Shown here piece by piece: positions 55,553 to 63,192 of a stretch of 64,000 nucleotides of DNA. The stretch is from NCBI RefSeq assembly GCF_000332995.1, contig NZ_BANS01000032.1:1-64000 (forward strand), in the 5' to 3' direction. The notes below the pieces were generated by a model that saw nothing but the letters and a program-made list of their open reading frames with translations, was not told the origin of the DNA and searched no databases. The position numbers were made by a program, and so were the translations under genes. The stretch comes from Gordonia amicalis NBRC 100051 = JCM 11271 (GTDB taxonomy: Bacteria > Actinomycetota > Actinomycetes > Mycobacteriales > Mycobacteriaceae). How positions within the stretch are numbered: the stretch's first letter is position 1; every line of letters begins with the position of its first letter.

Positions 55553-55776
55553 CCTGGTCGTGAGACAGAAGGTCGGTGTCGGTGGGGAGACGGTACGTCG
55601 GTGGGCCGTGCAGCGCAGGTCGATGCCGGCGCCCGCTCCGGGACCACCTCGAAGGAGTCCGCCGAGATCAAGCGACTCAAGGCGGAGAACAAGCTGTTGC
55701 GAGAGGACGTTGCCATTCTGAAAGCGGCGACAACTTTCTTCGCGGGGGAACTCGACCCCCGCAACCGACGATCGTG
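55553..55776 (+). pseudogene. IS3-family OrfA remnant
   Basis: Reads VVRQKVGVGGETVRRWAVQ, then needs one inserted base near 55613 to continue as VDAGARSGTTSKESAEIKRL and KAENKLLREDVAILKAATTFFAGELDPRNR, the usual C-terminus of this OrfA type with leucine zipper. No start codon and about 30 N-terminal residues absent. Its stop overlaps the orfB GTG. Confidence 0.8.
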
Positions 55777-56759
55777 ACGTTCATAGATCAGATGCGCGCC
55801 AACGGTTTTGCGGTCGAGTCGATCTGCCGGGTTCTGCGCGAGCAGGGCTGCATGATTGCCGCACGAACCTACCGGGCATGGCGCACTCGCGCTCCCGCCA
55901 CTCGTACCGTCTCCGATGCCCACGTCGTCGATGCGGTGCGCAACGTAGTCTGGCGCACCGATGACGACGGCCGGCGGAAGATGACTCCGGAGGGCCTCTA
56001 TGGGCGGGTTAAGATGCACGCCCATAGACACCCGACAACACTGCCTGGGGTGTCCTATGGCGCGGTCGATCGAGCGATGAAGGTGTTAGGCCACAATGGA
56101 ATTCGAAGGCCCAGGGGAGTTCGGACGACGGTCAGGTCCGCCGATGGTGTACGCGCGGAGGATCTGGTGAACCGACAGTTCAGTGCCGCCGAACCGAACC
56201 GGGTCTGGGTGACCGATTTCACGTACTGCCGGACATGGGCTGGGTGGGTGTACGTGGTGTTCATCATCGACGTGTTCTCCCGTCGAATCGTGGCGTGGTA
56301 CGCATCGACATCGAAGACGGTGGAGCTGGTGACGGTCCCGCTTCGGATGGCACTGTGGCAGCGGAAACGAGAGGGACATCCGGTGAAAGCTGCTGAGCTG
56401 ATACATCATTCAGATGCCGGAAGTCAGTACACATCGGCTACACTGACCGAGCGGTTGCGGCTCGAAGACATCGCCGCGTCGATCGGGTCGGGCGGGGACG
56501 CCTACGACAACGCTCTGGCCGAGTCGGTAAGCGGGTTGTACAAGACCGACTGCATCCGGACCACGATCTTCCACTCCAGCCCGTACAAGACCGTCTCCGA
56601 CGTCGAGTTCGCGACCGCTGGTTGGGTCGACTGGTACAACAACAGCAGGCTGCACTCGAGTATCGGCCAGATCCCCCGACCGAGTTCGAAACGCTCCACT
56701 ACTCTGGCCTCGGCCCCGAGGACCAGCCCACAATGGAGGCGGCACAAAACCTGGGGTGA
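55774..56759 (+). pseudogene. IS3-family transposase OrfB (DDE integrase core), C-terminal frameshift
   Basis: From GTG 55774 (MTFIDQMRANGFAVESICRV). HTH_21 region, then the rve core with all three catalytic residues: D in WVTDFTY, D in HHSDAGSQYTS and E in DNALAESVSGLYK. The C-run at 56673-56677 has five C's. With six, the reading would go IGQIPPTEFETLHYSGLG and stop at 56757-56759, as in related elements; as written the frame runs on to 56820. The core could still be functional, but without orfA and one terminal repeat the element cannot be autonomous. Confidence 0.85.
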
Positions 56760-56763
56760 TTCA

Positions 56764-56950
56764 TCTTGTTGGTGTGCAGCACTTCGGCGAGGTAGTCGGC
56801 GACATCGGCCGCGCCGGTGATGTCGTGGCGGGCAGCGATTTGGACCTTCTCGGCGGTGATGCCGATGAGCAGGATGGATTCGGTGGGCACGAATCCGATC
56901 AGGCCGGGGATCGCGGCGATGAGGTCGGGGGTGGTGATGATGGGGTGCAT
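56764..56950 (-). pseudogene. DUF4192 protein, N-terminal fragment cut by the IS3 element
   Basis: From ATG 56950, with AAGGAG 6-7 bases upstream, 62 codons read MHPIITTPDLIAAIPGLIGF, VPTESILLIGI and so on, the start of DUF4192 proteins (LIAALPxLLGFxPxxSLVLVGL form). Reading stops matching at the IS boundary. DUF4192 genes are frequent on actinobacterial plasmids and integrative elements. The rest of the gene is not in the window. Confidence 0.75.
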
Positions 56951-57801
56951 GGTCGCTCCTTTGGGTCTGCGGGTTCGCTTTGCTACCGGAGGACTTTGGC
57001 TGGAGACCGCGAACACCAACGAGGCAAGCGACAATTGTTTTCGGGGCGCTCGCCCTGTAACCGCCTGCGGCGAAATGAATTTCGCGCCTTGGTGGCGCGG
57101 GTGGAAGCCATGGGCTCGGAAGTGCAAAGCGAACCGAGGTCAGGGCTGTTCACCGTGCGGCGTAGCCGCTTCCGATCAGGTGACGGCGCAGCCGGCAGTC
57201 TCACTGCCGCACTGACGAACAGCCAGCAAGGCGGCTCGACGCAACCACACCGGCCGCAACCCCGCAGTCGGGGATCTCAATGCGGGAATGCAAACTGACA
57301 TGCGGAGCGCGGCGAGGCTGCCGTGCGCTGGTGTAGCGACTCAGCTGGCGGCCGCTGCTGTCCCAGCATGAACACGATGACCACGTGCAGCAATTCAAGG
57401 TCGTCGGCCGCGTACCGCGGCAGCTTTGGCGTGCTGGGGAGCGTGATATGTCTTGCGTCGTCACGGCGCAGTCGATGATCGCGGGGCACTTGTCCTTGGC
57501 TTCATCGACAGGCGGTGTTGTCGTGCGACCATTGGTCGTGGCTGCACTCGTCTAGCCATGCTCTTAGCCGACCCTGGATACGATCTCAGCCGAACTGGAT
57601 ACGACGAGTTTGCCCTAGTCCCAGACACTTTGACGCGGTCTAGACATCGCCTTCCCCGGCAACGATCAACTCGTCCAGACATGCCTGGCATCCTGTCCAG
57701 CAGGAACCCTTCGTGCCATCAACTCGGTACTCACCCGGAATGGGAAGGCACGGCACTCGCAATCTCTTGGCGCTTCTCCAGGTCTATGGGCCGATGCGGC
57801 G
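56951..57801. other. 851-bp region without a supported gene
   Basis: Short open frames on both strands lack ribosome sites, recognisable motifs and third-position GC bias. Small features only: a perfect CGACCA-T-TGGTCG dyad (57526-57538) and two copies of CTGGATACGA (about 57573 and 57594). Probably eroded mobile-element DNA between the cut DUF4192 gene and the thioesterase gene. Confidence 0.55.
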
Positions 57802-58278
57802 TCAGTCTGTCCGCGTGAAGTTGGTGAAGAAGTCATCGATTGTTGATACGTCGGCATACTGTCGGAAATGAGCGACGTCGACCTTGACGAAGACACCGCT
57901 AGAGGTGAAATACGTTTGAGCATCTAGCGATCCAGCGGCCGCAATGTGCAATAGACGATCCGACTCGTGGTCAATCCAGGCAGTGAGGCGCATGGGAGTG
58001 TGGAGAGGGACCGGCCGGCGATATTCGACGGTCAGGGTGCGGGTCACCGCGGGGGTCCGCGCGATCCACAGGGTGAAACCCATGATGTCGTCGCAGGCGG
58101 CCGAGATCGCGCCACCGTGTGCCAACCCTGGCGCGCCGACGTGTTTCTCGTCGAAGGTGTGATCGGCGTACACCCGCTCGCCGCTCCGGTGGACCTCAAG
58201 TTGAAGTCCGTGGGGGTTTTCGCTTCCGCAGCCCATGCACTGGGACGAGTGCGCCGGCAGTCTTGCTTCTGAGGTCAT
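57802..58278 (-). CDS. PaaI-like hot-dog thioesterase
   Basis: 158 residues from ATG 58278 (MTSEARLPAHSSQCMGCG); a longer in-frame start at 58317 is possible. CMGCGSENPHGL at the N-terminus, then hot-dog core GAPGLAHGGAISAACDDIMGF (HGG motif) and LTVEYRRPVPLHTPM. Probably hydrolyses an acyl- or aryl-CoA. It is divergent from the mce operon across 190 bp, which suggests a shared theme of lipid or sterol breakdown. Confidence 0.85.
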   Translation of the reverse strand: MTSEARLPAHSSQCMGCGSENPHGLQLEVHRSGERVYADHTFDEKHVGAPGLAHGGAISAACDDIMGFTLWIARTPAVTRTLTVEYRRPVPLHTPMRLTAWIDHESDRLLHIAAAGSLDAQTYFTSSGVFVKVDVAHFRQYADVSTIDDFFTNFTRTD

Positions 58279-58393
58279 CTTCTGATCGTTGTCCTTACTG
58301 AGCCGCCACCTACTCAAACAGGGTGCGGGGGTCGATGAGGTGTGGGAGCTGGTCCCGACACGGTCTTTCTATAAATACTATGGGTAATACTGG

Positions 58394-58408
58394 CAGTACC
58401 TGGTACTG
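58394..58408 (+). promoter_or_regulatory. Perfect CAGTACC-T-GGTACTG palindrome upstream of the mce operon
   Basis: A 15-bp dyad with no mismatch, 60 bp before the yrbE start. Just upstream is the AT-rich TATAAATACTATGG (about 58369-58383), which could supply a -10 box, and a further GGTA/TACC pairing extends the symmetry. Placement fits a TetR- or GntR-type operator controlling the mce operon. The regulator is not in the window. Confidence 0.6.
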
Positions 58409-58468
58409 TCCATCACGCGCACCGGCATTGAGTGGCGCAAACCACGTGTACGAGGGAAGGAGAGGTCC

Positions 58469-59269
58469 ATCACCACTAGGACCGACGCCAACCGTTTCCT
58501 GGACGGCGCCGCCACTTTCGGTAGCACCCTCGGCTTGGCTGGCCAGGCCCTGCGGTGGGTAGCGGTAGACATTGCTACGGGACGGTTTCCGTTTCGCGAA
58601 GCCGTATCGCAGACCTGGTTCGTTATTGTCGTGACGACTCTGCCCGCGATTCTGGTAGCTGTGCCATTCGGTGTCATCGTGTCGGTACAGGTGGGAAGCC
58701 TCACTCAGCAAGTTGGGGCCACGTCAATTGCTGGCGCGGCTGGGGGCCTCGGGATCATTCAACAGGGAGCGCCGATCGTTACCGCCCTTCTACTCGGGGG
58801 CGCGGCCGGATCAGCGATTGCCTCTGATTTGGGCGCTCGAACGATTCGCGAAGAAATTGCCGCCATGGAGACACTCGGACTCAACCCCACCAGGCGCGTC
58901 GTAGCACCTCGGTTCGTATCTGTGTTGATCACTGCGCCGATGCTCTGCATGCTGATCGTCTTCACCGGGCTGCTGGCGGGCTACGCAATCAGCGTCGATG
59001 TCCAAGGCATCACACCCGGCAGCTATGTCGCGTCGTTCGCGTCGTTCGCATCGGTAACCGACATCGTTGTCGCTCTATGCAAATCACTTGTGTTCGGACT
59101 TGTCGTGGTGACGATTGCCTGTCACCGCGGGCTGTCGACGAAGGGCGGCCCTAAAGGCGTCGCAACCTCGGTGAATGCCACCGTAGTACTGGGTGTCGTC
59201 GCGTGCTTCGTGATCAATGTCTTTATCACGCAACTAACAACCATGTTCGTCCCCCAAACCATTGGATGA
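58469..59269 (+). CDS. YrbE/MlaE-family ABC permease A of an Mce system, apparent ATC start
   Basis: First of two membrane permeases of an Mce lipid importer. From 58469 the frame reads ATC ACC ACT AGG ACC GAC (would be MTTRTD), 266 residues, with AAGGAG 5 bases upstream. No ATG, GTG or TTG with a ribosome site exists in frame; TTG 58535 is the only standard choice and has none. Five to six helices. Conserved: GVIVSVQVGSL, QQGAPIVTALLLGGAAGSAI, DLGARTIREEIAAMETLG and KGGPKGVATSVN. Coupling helix EExxAM-like intact. Overlaps toward yrbEB. Confidence 0.87.
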   Translation: MTTRTDANRFLDGAATFGSTLGLAGQALRWVAVDIATGRFPFREAVSQTWFVIVVTTLPAILVAVPFGVIVSVQVGSLTQQVGATSIAGAAGGLGIIQQGAPIVTALLLGGAAGSAIASDLGARTIREEIAAMETLGLNPTRRVVAPRFVSVLITAPMLCMLIVFTGLLAGYAISVDVQGITPGSYVASFASFASVTDIVVALCKSLVFGLVVVTIACHRGLSTKGGPKGVATSVNATVVLGVVACFVINVFITQLTTMFVPQTIG

Positions 59270-59279
59270 GAAACGCCTC

Positions 59280-60143
59280 GTGACCACCGTTCCCTCCCGG
59301 AGGTTCTCCGCCGCCACCCGTCCGGTCGGTGCCGTGATCGCGCCCGTTGCACAAGTACCTGAACGCTTGGGGCACGTCGCGACCTTTGTGATCGCCGCGG
59401 TCCTCGGCATCCGCCATGTCATCGCCACCTACCGACGCCAAACCCTGCTCTACATACAAGAATTCGCCTGGGGTAGAGGTGCAGTCTTGGTCGGTGGTGG
59501 AACGGCCATCGTCCTCGCCATCCTCGGCATCGCCGTCGGCGCCTCAATCGGTATCCAGGGTTACGCCTCGCTGGACCTCGTAGGGATGGGTTCACTGACT
59601 GGATTCATCTCTTCCTACGCCAACACCCGAGAGCTTGCACCAATGATCGCTGCGATCGGGTTCGCAGCGCAAGCCGGCTGCCGGTTGACAGCTGAGATAG
59701 GCTCGATGCGCATTTCCGAGGAGATCGACGCTCTCGAGGCTATGGCGGTACGTCCCATTCCCTTCGTCGTCAGCACTCGCGTAGTGGCGTCGATCACGAC
59801 CGTGATTCCTTTGTACATCATCGCGCTTATTCTCGGATTCGCGGCCGCTAAACTCGTCGTCACACAGGTACACGGCCAATCCGGCGGCACTTATGATTTC
59901 TATTTCGACCAGTTCCTCAAACCTCAGGACCTTATCTTCTCGCTCATCAAAGTTCTTGTATTTGTCGTTTCCGTAGTGATTATCCATAGCTATCAGGGCT
60001 ACTTCGCCACAGGCGGAGCTGAGGGGGTAGGCCGGGCGTCCGGCCGAGCGATCCGCACGAGCCTCATCGTCATCGTCGTGGAGGACATGATTCTGACACT
60101 TCTGATGTGGGGACTCGATTCCGGCGTACGGATTTCTGGGTAG
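59280..60143 (+). CDS. YrbE/MlaE-family ABC permease B of an Mce system
   Basis: 287 residues from GTG 59280 (MTTVPSRRFS); a TTG at 59262 overlapping the previous gene is an alternative. Five to six transmembrane helices and the permease motif RELAPMIAAIGFAAQAGCRLTAEIGSMRISEEIDALEAM (in parts), where the EIDALEAM segment contacts the ATPase. C-terminus SYQGYFATGGAEGVGRASGRA. Forms a heterodimer with YrbE-A. mceA follows after 9 bp. Confidence 0.92.
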   Translation: MTTVPSRRFSAATRPVGAVIAPVAQVPERLGHVATFVIAAVLGIRHVIATYRRQTLLYIQEFAWGRGAVLVGGGTAIVLAILGIAVGASIGIQGYASLDLVGMGSLTGFISSYANTRELAPMIAAIGFAAQAGCRLTAEIGSMRISEEIDALEAMAVRPIPFVVSTRVVASITTVIPLYIIALILGFAAAKLVVTQVHGQSGGTYDFYFDQFLKPQDLIFSLIKVLVFVVSVVIIHSYQGYFATGGAEGVGRASGRAIRTSLIVIVVEDMILTLLMWGLDSGVRISG

Positions 60144-60152
60144 GGGGGTTCA

Positions 60153-61190
60153 GTGGCTGTCTTTCATGATCCGTCCGGGCGCGAACCATCGCACGGGAAC
60201 CTAGTCCTTCGGGGGGTCGCCCTCTTAATCCTCGGCGCGATAGCTGCCTACTTACTGATAAGTGACGCTAACGGTGACTTCAGCGATCACACGTCGTTGA
60301 CCATCAACACCGACGCGATAGGCGACGGATTGAAGGGGGGATCGGAGGTGAAGTACCTTGGGTTCACCGTGGGCGAGGTCTCGAGCATCTCGGTTCGAGA
60401 CCGTGGCGCGACGGTCAGAATCAACTTCACCGGTTCCGGCAACGATCTAGATCTCCGGCAGGGCATGACGGTGAATTACACCTCGGCAAACGCACTGGGA
60501 CCGACGGCACTGGAGATCGTGGATCCTGGACACGGACCGCCCATCGGTTCCGGCGGGAGTGTCTACGTAAGCAGGTTGCAGTCTGAACAGACCTCGGTGT
60601 CAACACTTGTTAGGAAGATCTCCACGCTGGTCGAGGCACTGGACCAGCCCTCATTTGAAGCGGTGGTGAGGTTCATCGTCGAGGATTCGCAGGCAATGGC
60701 TGATAGCGGAAAACTCGTATTCCAGATCGCGAAGCTCACGCGGGATGTCCAGAAACGGCCGGTCGGGGAGGACCTAGAAATTGCAGCCAATCTGTCCACC
60801 GGAGTCGCCGACTTCATGACGCCGTTCGTCCCTGGCGTCTTGAAGAACGTCGATATCGCTGACTTTTTCGCCACTCAACAAAACATCGATCGCACGAAAA
60901 GCAATCTCGGCGACACGGGAAAGGTTCTGTTCGGTGCACTCGGCGGACTGCTCGACAAGAATTACCCGGCCCTGAGTTCGCTGTTAGACGTCGGCCTTGA
61001 CCTAGCGCGGCCCGTCGCCAGATCCGCCTCGGGGCTCGTTCGCACGGTGTACACGATCCCGCAGATCCTCGATGGCATCGACAAAGCCTTGCCGAAATTC
61101 GGCGACCGAGTCCAGCTCCAGCTAGCACTGGTGGTCCAGACCTCACCTGCTCTACAAAGCGCATTGAGAATGGGGGGGCCCACGGGATGA
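60153..61190 (+). CDS. MceA-type MCE/MlaD-family protein
   Basis: 345 residues from GTG 60153. One N-terminal transmembrane helix (about 18-38), then the MCE domain (about 45-125: VKYLGFTVGEVSSISV and ANALGPTALEIVDPG) and a long helical region that would form the lipid-conducting tube with the other Mce proteins. Shorter than classical mycobacterial MceA (~400-450). Overlaps mceB by 4 bp. Confidence 0.88.
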   Translation: MAVFHDPSGREPSHGNLVLRGVALLILGAIAAYLLISDANGDFSDHTSLTINTDAIGDGLKGGSEVKYLGFTVGEVSSISVRDRGATVRINFTGSGNDLDLRQGMTVNYTSANALGPTALEIVDPGHGPPIGSGGSVYVSRLQSEQTSVSTLVRKISTLVEALDQPSFEAVVRFIVEDSQAMADSGKLVFQIAKLTRDVQKRPVGEDLEIAANLSTGVADFMTPFVPGVLKNVDIADFFATQQNIDRTKSNLGDTGKVLFGALGGLLDKNYPALSSLLDVGLDLARPVARSASGLVRTVYTIPQILDGIDKALPKFGDRVQLQLALVVQTSPALQSALRMGGPTG

Positions 61191-62200
61191 CTCTGAGGTC
61201 TCTGACACCCACAATCATTAAGATCACCGCGTTCACCGCTGTCATCGGCGTCCTTACATATGTCATCATCGCGATTCTGCAGCCGACCAACGAAGGATCC
61301 TCCAGTTCGCAGCGTTCCGCGGTTTTTGCCGACGCTTCCGGACTCAAGCCCCGCGACGGGGTACGACTCGCTGGAGTGAAGGTGGGATATGTAACGGCTG
61401 TCGACCTGAAGGGATCAACAGCGATCGTCCGTTTCCAACTGGACGACGGCGTCTCGATTACCCCCGCGACGACTGCCGCCGTCCGTTACCAAAACCTGCT
61501 GGGGCAGCGGTATGTGGAGCTCATCAATGCCGGACAAGGCGCCGACCAGGAGTCGATCACACAGGTGGCACTCAACAAGACCGTCCCGTCGTTCGACGTA
61601 TCGACACTATTCAACAGTTTCAAACCAGTATTCGATACATTGAATACGGCCGAGATCAATGAGCTTCAGTCGAACCTGCTACGGGTCGCCCAGGGGGACG
61701 GTCGAGGTATCGCACCAGTCATGAAGCAAGTCGCGAACATCACCGAGTACGGGAACCAGCGTTCAGAGATCATCACCAACATTGTGACGAGCCTGGGACA
61801 GGTGTCTGATCAGTTGATGGGGCGCTCCGCCGAACTGGTCGAGTTGATAGACAAATTGGGGTCAATCGTCGATGCGTTCAGCCGCGTGAGCGATCGCCTG
61901 AGGGCCTCGCTGCGGGAGGTCAACCGTTCGATGGCGAAGACTGTGCTCTCCGGTGAGCAGATCGAGTCGACCTACGACACCAGCTTCGCGGCCATTTATC
62001 AGAGATTGGTGCGGGAGCCAGGGGATACAGAAAGCTTACTGAACGGTGCCGTTCTCCTGAAGCCACTCCTGGACGCCCTGGAAGCTACATCCAAAGCGAC
62101 ACCTTCGTCCTCGGCGGCAGGGTGCGCCCGAGGAGTGCTCGACCTACCGAGAACAGCGCAGATCGCCCTGATGGGTCAACGACTGGTGGTGTGCCAGTGA
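61187..62200 (+). CDS. MceB-type MCE-family protein
   Basis: 337 residues. N-terminal transmembrane anchor (about 10-32), MCE domain (FADASGLKPRDGVRLAGVKVG and RYQNLLGQRYVELI), then helices with TLFNSFKPVFDTLNTAEINEL, the hallmark region after the MCE domain. C-terminus includes a Cys-containing segment (AAGCARGVLDL, LVVCQ) seen in MceB. Coupled to both neighbours by 4-bp overlaps. Confidence 0.88.
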   Translation: MTLRSLTPTIIKITAFTAVIGVLTYVIIAILQPTNEGSSSSQRSAVFADASGLKPRDGVRLAGVKVGYVTAVDLKGSTAIVRFQLDDGVSITPATTAAVRYQNLLGQRYVELINAGQGADQESITQVALNKTVPSFDVSTLFNSFKPVFDTLNTAEINELQSNLLRVAQGDGRGIAPVMKQVANITEYGNQRSEIITNIVTSLGQVSDQLMGRSAELVELIDKLGSIVDAFSRVSDRLRASLREVNRSMAKTVLSGEQIESTYDTSFAAIYQRLVREPGDTESLLNGAVLLKPLLDALEATSKATPSSSAAGCARGVLDLPRTAQIALMGQRLVVCQ

Positions 62201-63192
62201 CCCGCTTCTTCGATAAGCGTCCGCATCACCGCCCGCAGCGTCGGCGCGACCTCATCCTGGCGGGAGTCGTTACGATGGTCACGGTGGCCGGCCTCGTCGT
62301 GGCGGGTGCTGTGTACATCTCACCGCCCGGACAAACTATCTACAGTGCCAAGTTAGTCAATACCGGCGGATTGGAAGCCGGCGACCAGGTACGTATCGCC
62401 GGGATCAGGAAAGGCAAGGTCGCGTCAGTCGACCTGACCGGAACGTTCATCACCGTGCGATTCCGGCTGGATGACTCGATTGCCGTTCGGTCGGACGCGA
62501 CGGCGAACGTCCGTCTCATCACCCCTATCGGTGGACGTGTATTGGACCTCGACCCAGGTTCAGGCCCGTCGGCCCTCGACGGTGCAATCCCACTGGAGCA
62601 GACAAGCAGCACCTACGACATTTCCAGCACGCTTGAGACAACCACACCGGTGTTCCGTGACGTGCGTGGTGTTGATCTACGGCGCACAGCGGCGCTGCTA
62701 CAGAATGCTTTCTCCGACGGAAACACCAATATCCCTGATGCCCTGCAAAACGCGAGCAGCCTGATGGACCTACTGCAACGTCAGTACGCACAACTCGACA
62801 AGACGATGACGTTGTCCGATGAGTACGTCGCCGCCCTCGCAAACCGCAAGCAGGTACTCGTGGACTTCCTCCGCCAGCTCAGCTTCCTTGCCCGCACCCT
62901 TGGACCAGACATCGCCAACGTCCAGAACGGATTCGATTATCTGCGCCGTCTTTTCAAGCTACTGACCCGACCGCTTGTCGCGTACCGCGACGGAATAGAA
63001 CCATCGGTACAACAGTTCAAGACCCTTCTGAACAAGGTGTCGGCCCAGATGCCCGCCTACGCAAACGCGCTGACCCAGGTCGATCAGATCACCAGACGAC
63101 TGAGCATTTTTCTCGACGCTCCAGAGGTCGGTCCAGCGAGTCCTGAACCGACTGTCCGCATCTGCATCCCGAGTGGTGATCAAAAATGCTGA
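62197..63192 (+). CDS. MceC-type MCE-family protein
   Basis: 331 residues from GTG 62197 overlapping the mceB stop; the open frame further upstream lies in mceB. Basic N-terminus (KRPHHRPQRRR), one transmembrane helix (about 19-40), MCE domain (AKLVNTGGLEAGDQVRIAGIRKG), then the helical region with ALANRKQVLVDFLRQLSFLA. C-terminal PTVRICIPSGDQKC with two Cys. Overlaps mceD by 7 bp. Confidence 0.88.
   Translation: MTRFFDKRPHHRPQRRRDLILAGVVTMVTVAGLVVAGAVYISPPGQTIYSAKLVNTGGLEAGDQVRIAGIRKGKVASVDLTGTFITVRFRLDDSIAVRSDATANVRLITPIGGRVLDLDPGSGPSALDGAIPLEQTSSTYDISSTLETTTPVFRDVRGVDLRRTAALLQNAFSDGNTNIPDALQNASSLMDLLQRQYAQLDKTMTLSDEYVAALANRKQVLVDFLRQLSFLARTLGPDIANVQNGFDYLRRLFKLLTRPLVAYRDGIEPSVQQFKTLLNKVSAQMPAYANALTQVDQITRRLSIFLDAPEVGPASPEPTVRICIPSGDQKC

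Larger units (their letters stand above)
55542..56763 (+). mobile_element. Degenerate IS3-family insertion sequence
   Basis: The 3' part of orfA and nearly all of orfB remain. The left end, including the left inverted repeat and orfA start, is missing at the 40-bp repeat. The right boundary is placed at GATTCA (56758-56763), where DUF4192 coding sequence on the opposite strand resumes. The element therefore inserted into that gene and later lost its left side, together with the rest of the target gene. No matching terminal repeats or target duplication can be seen. Confidence 0.8.

Noticed and set aside
57201..57818. Several short frames in the region after the cut DUF4192 gene
   Set aside because: No family features, no ribosome sites and no third-position bias on either strand.
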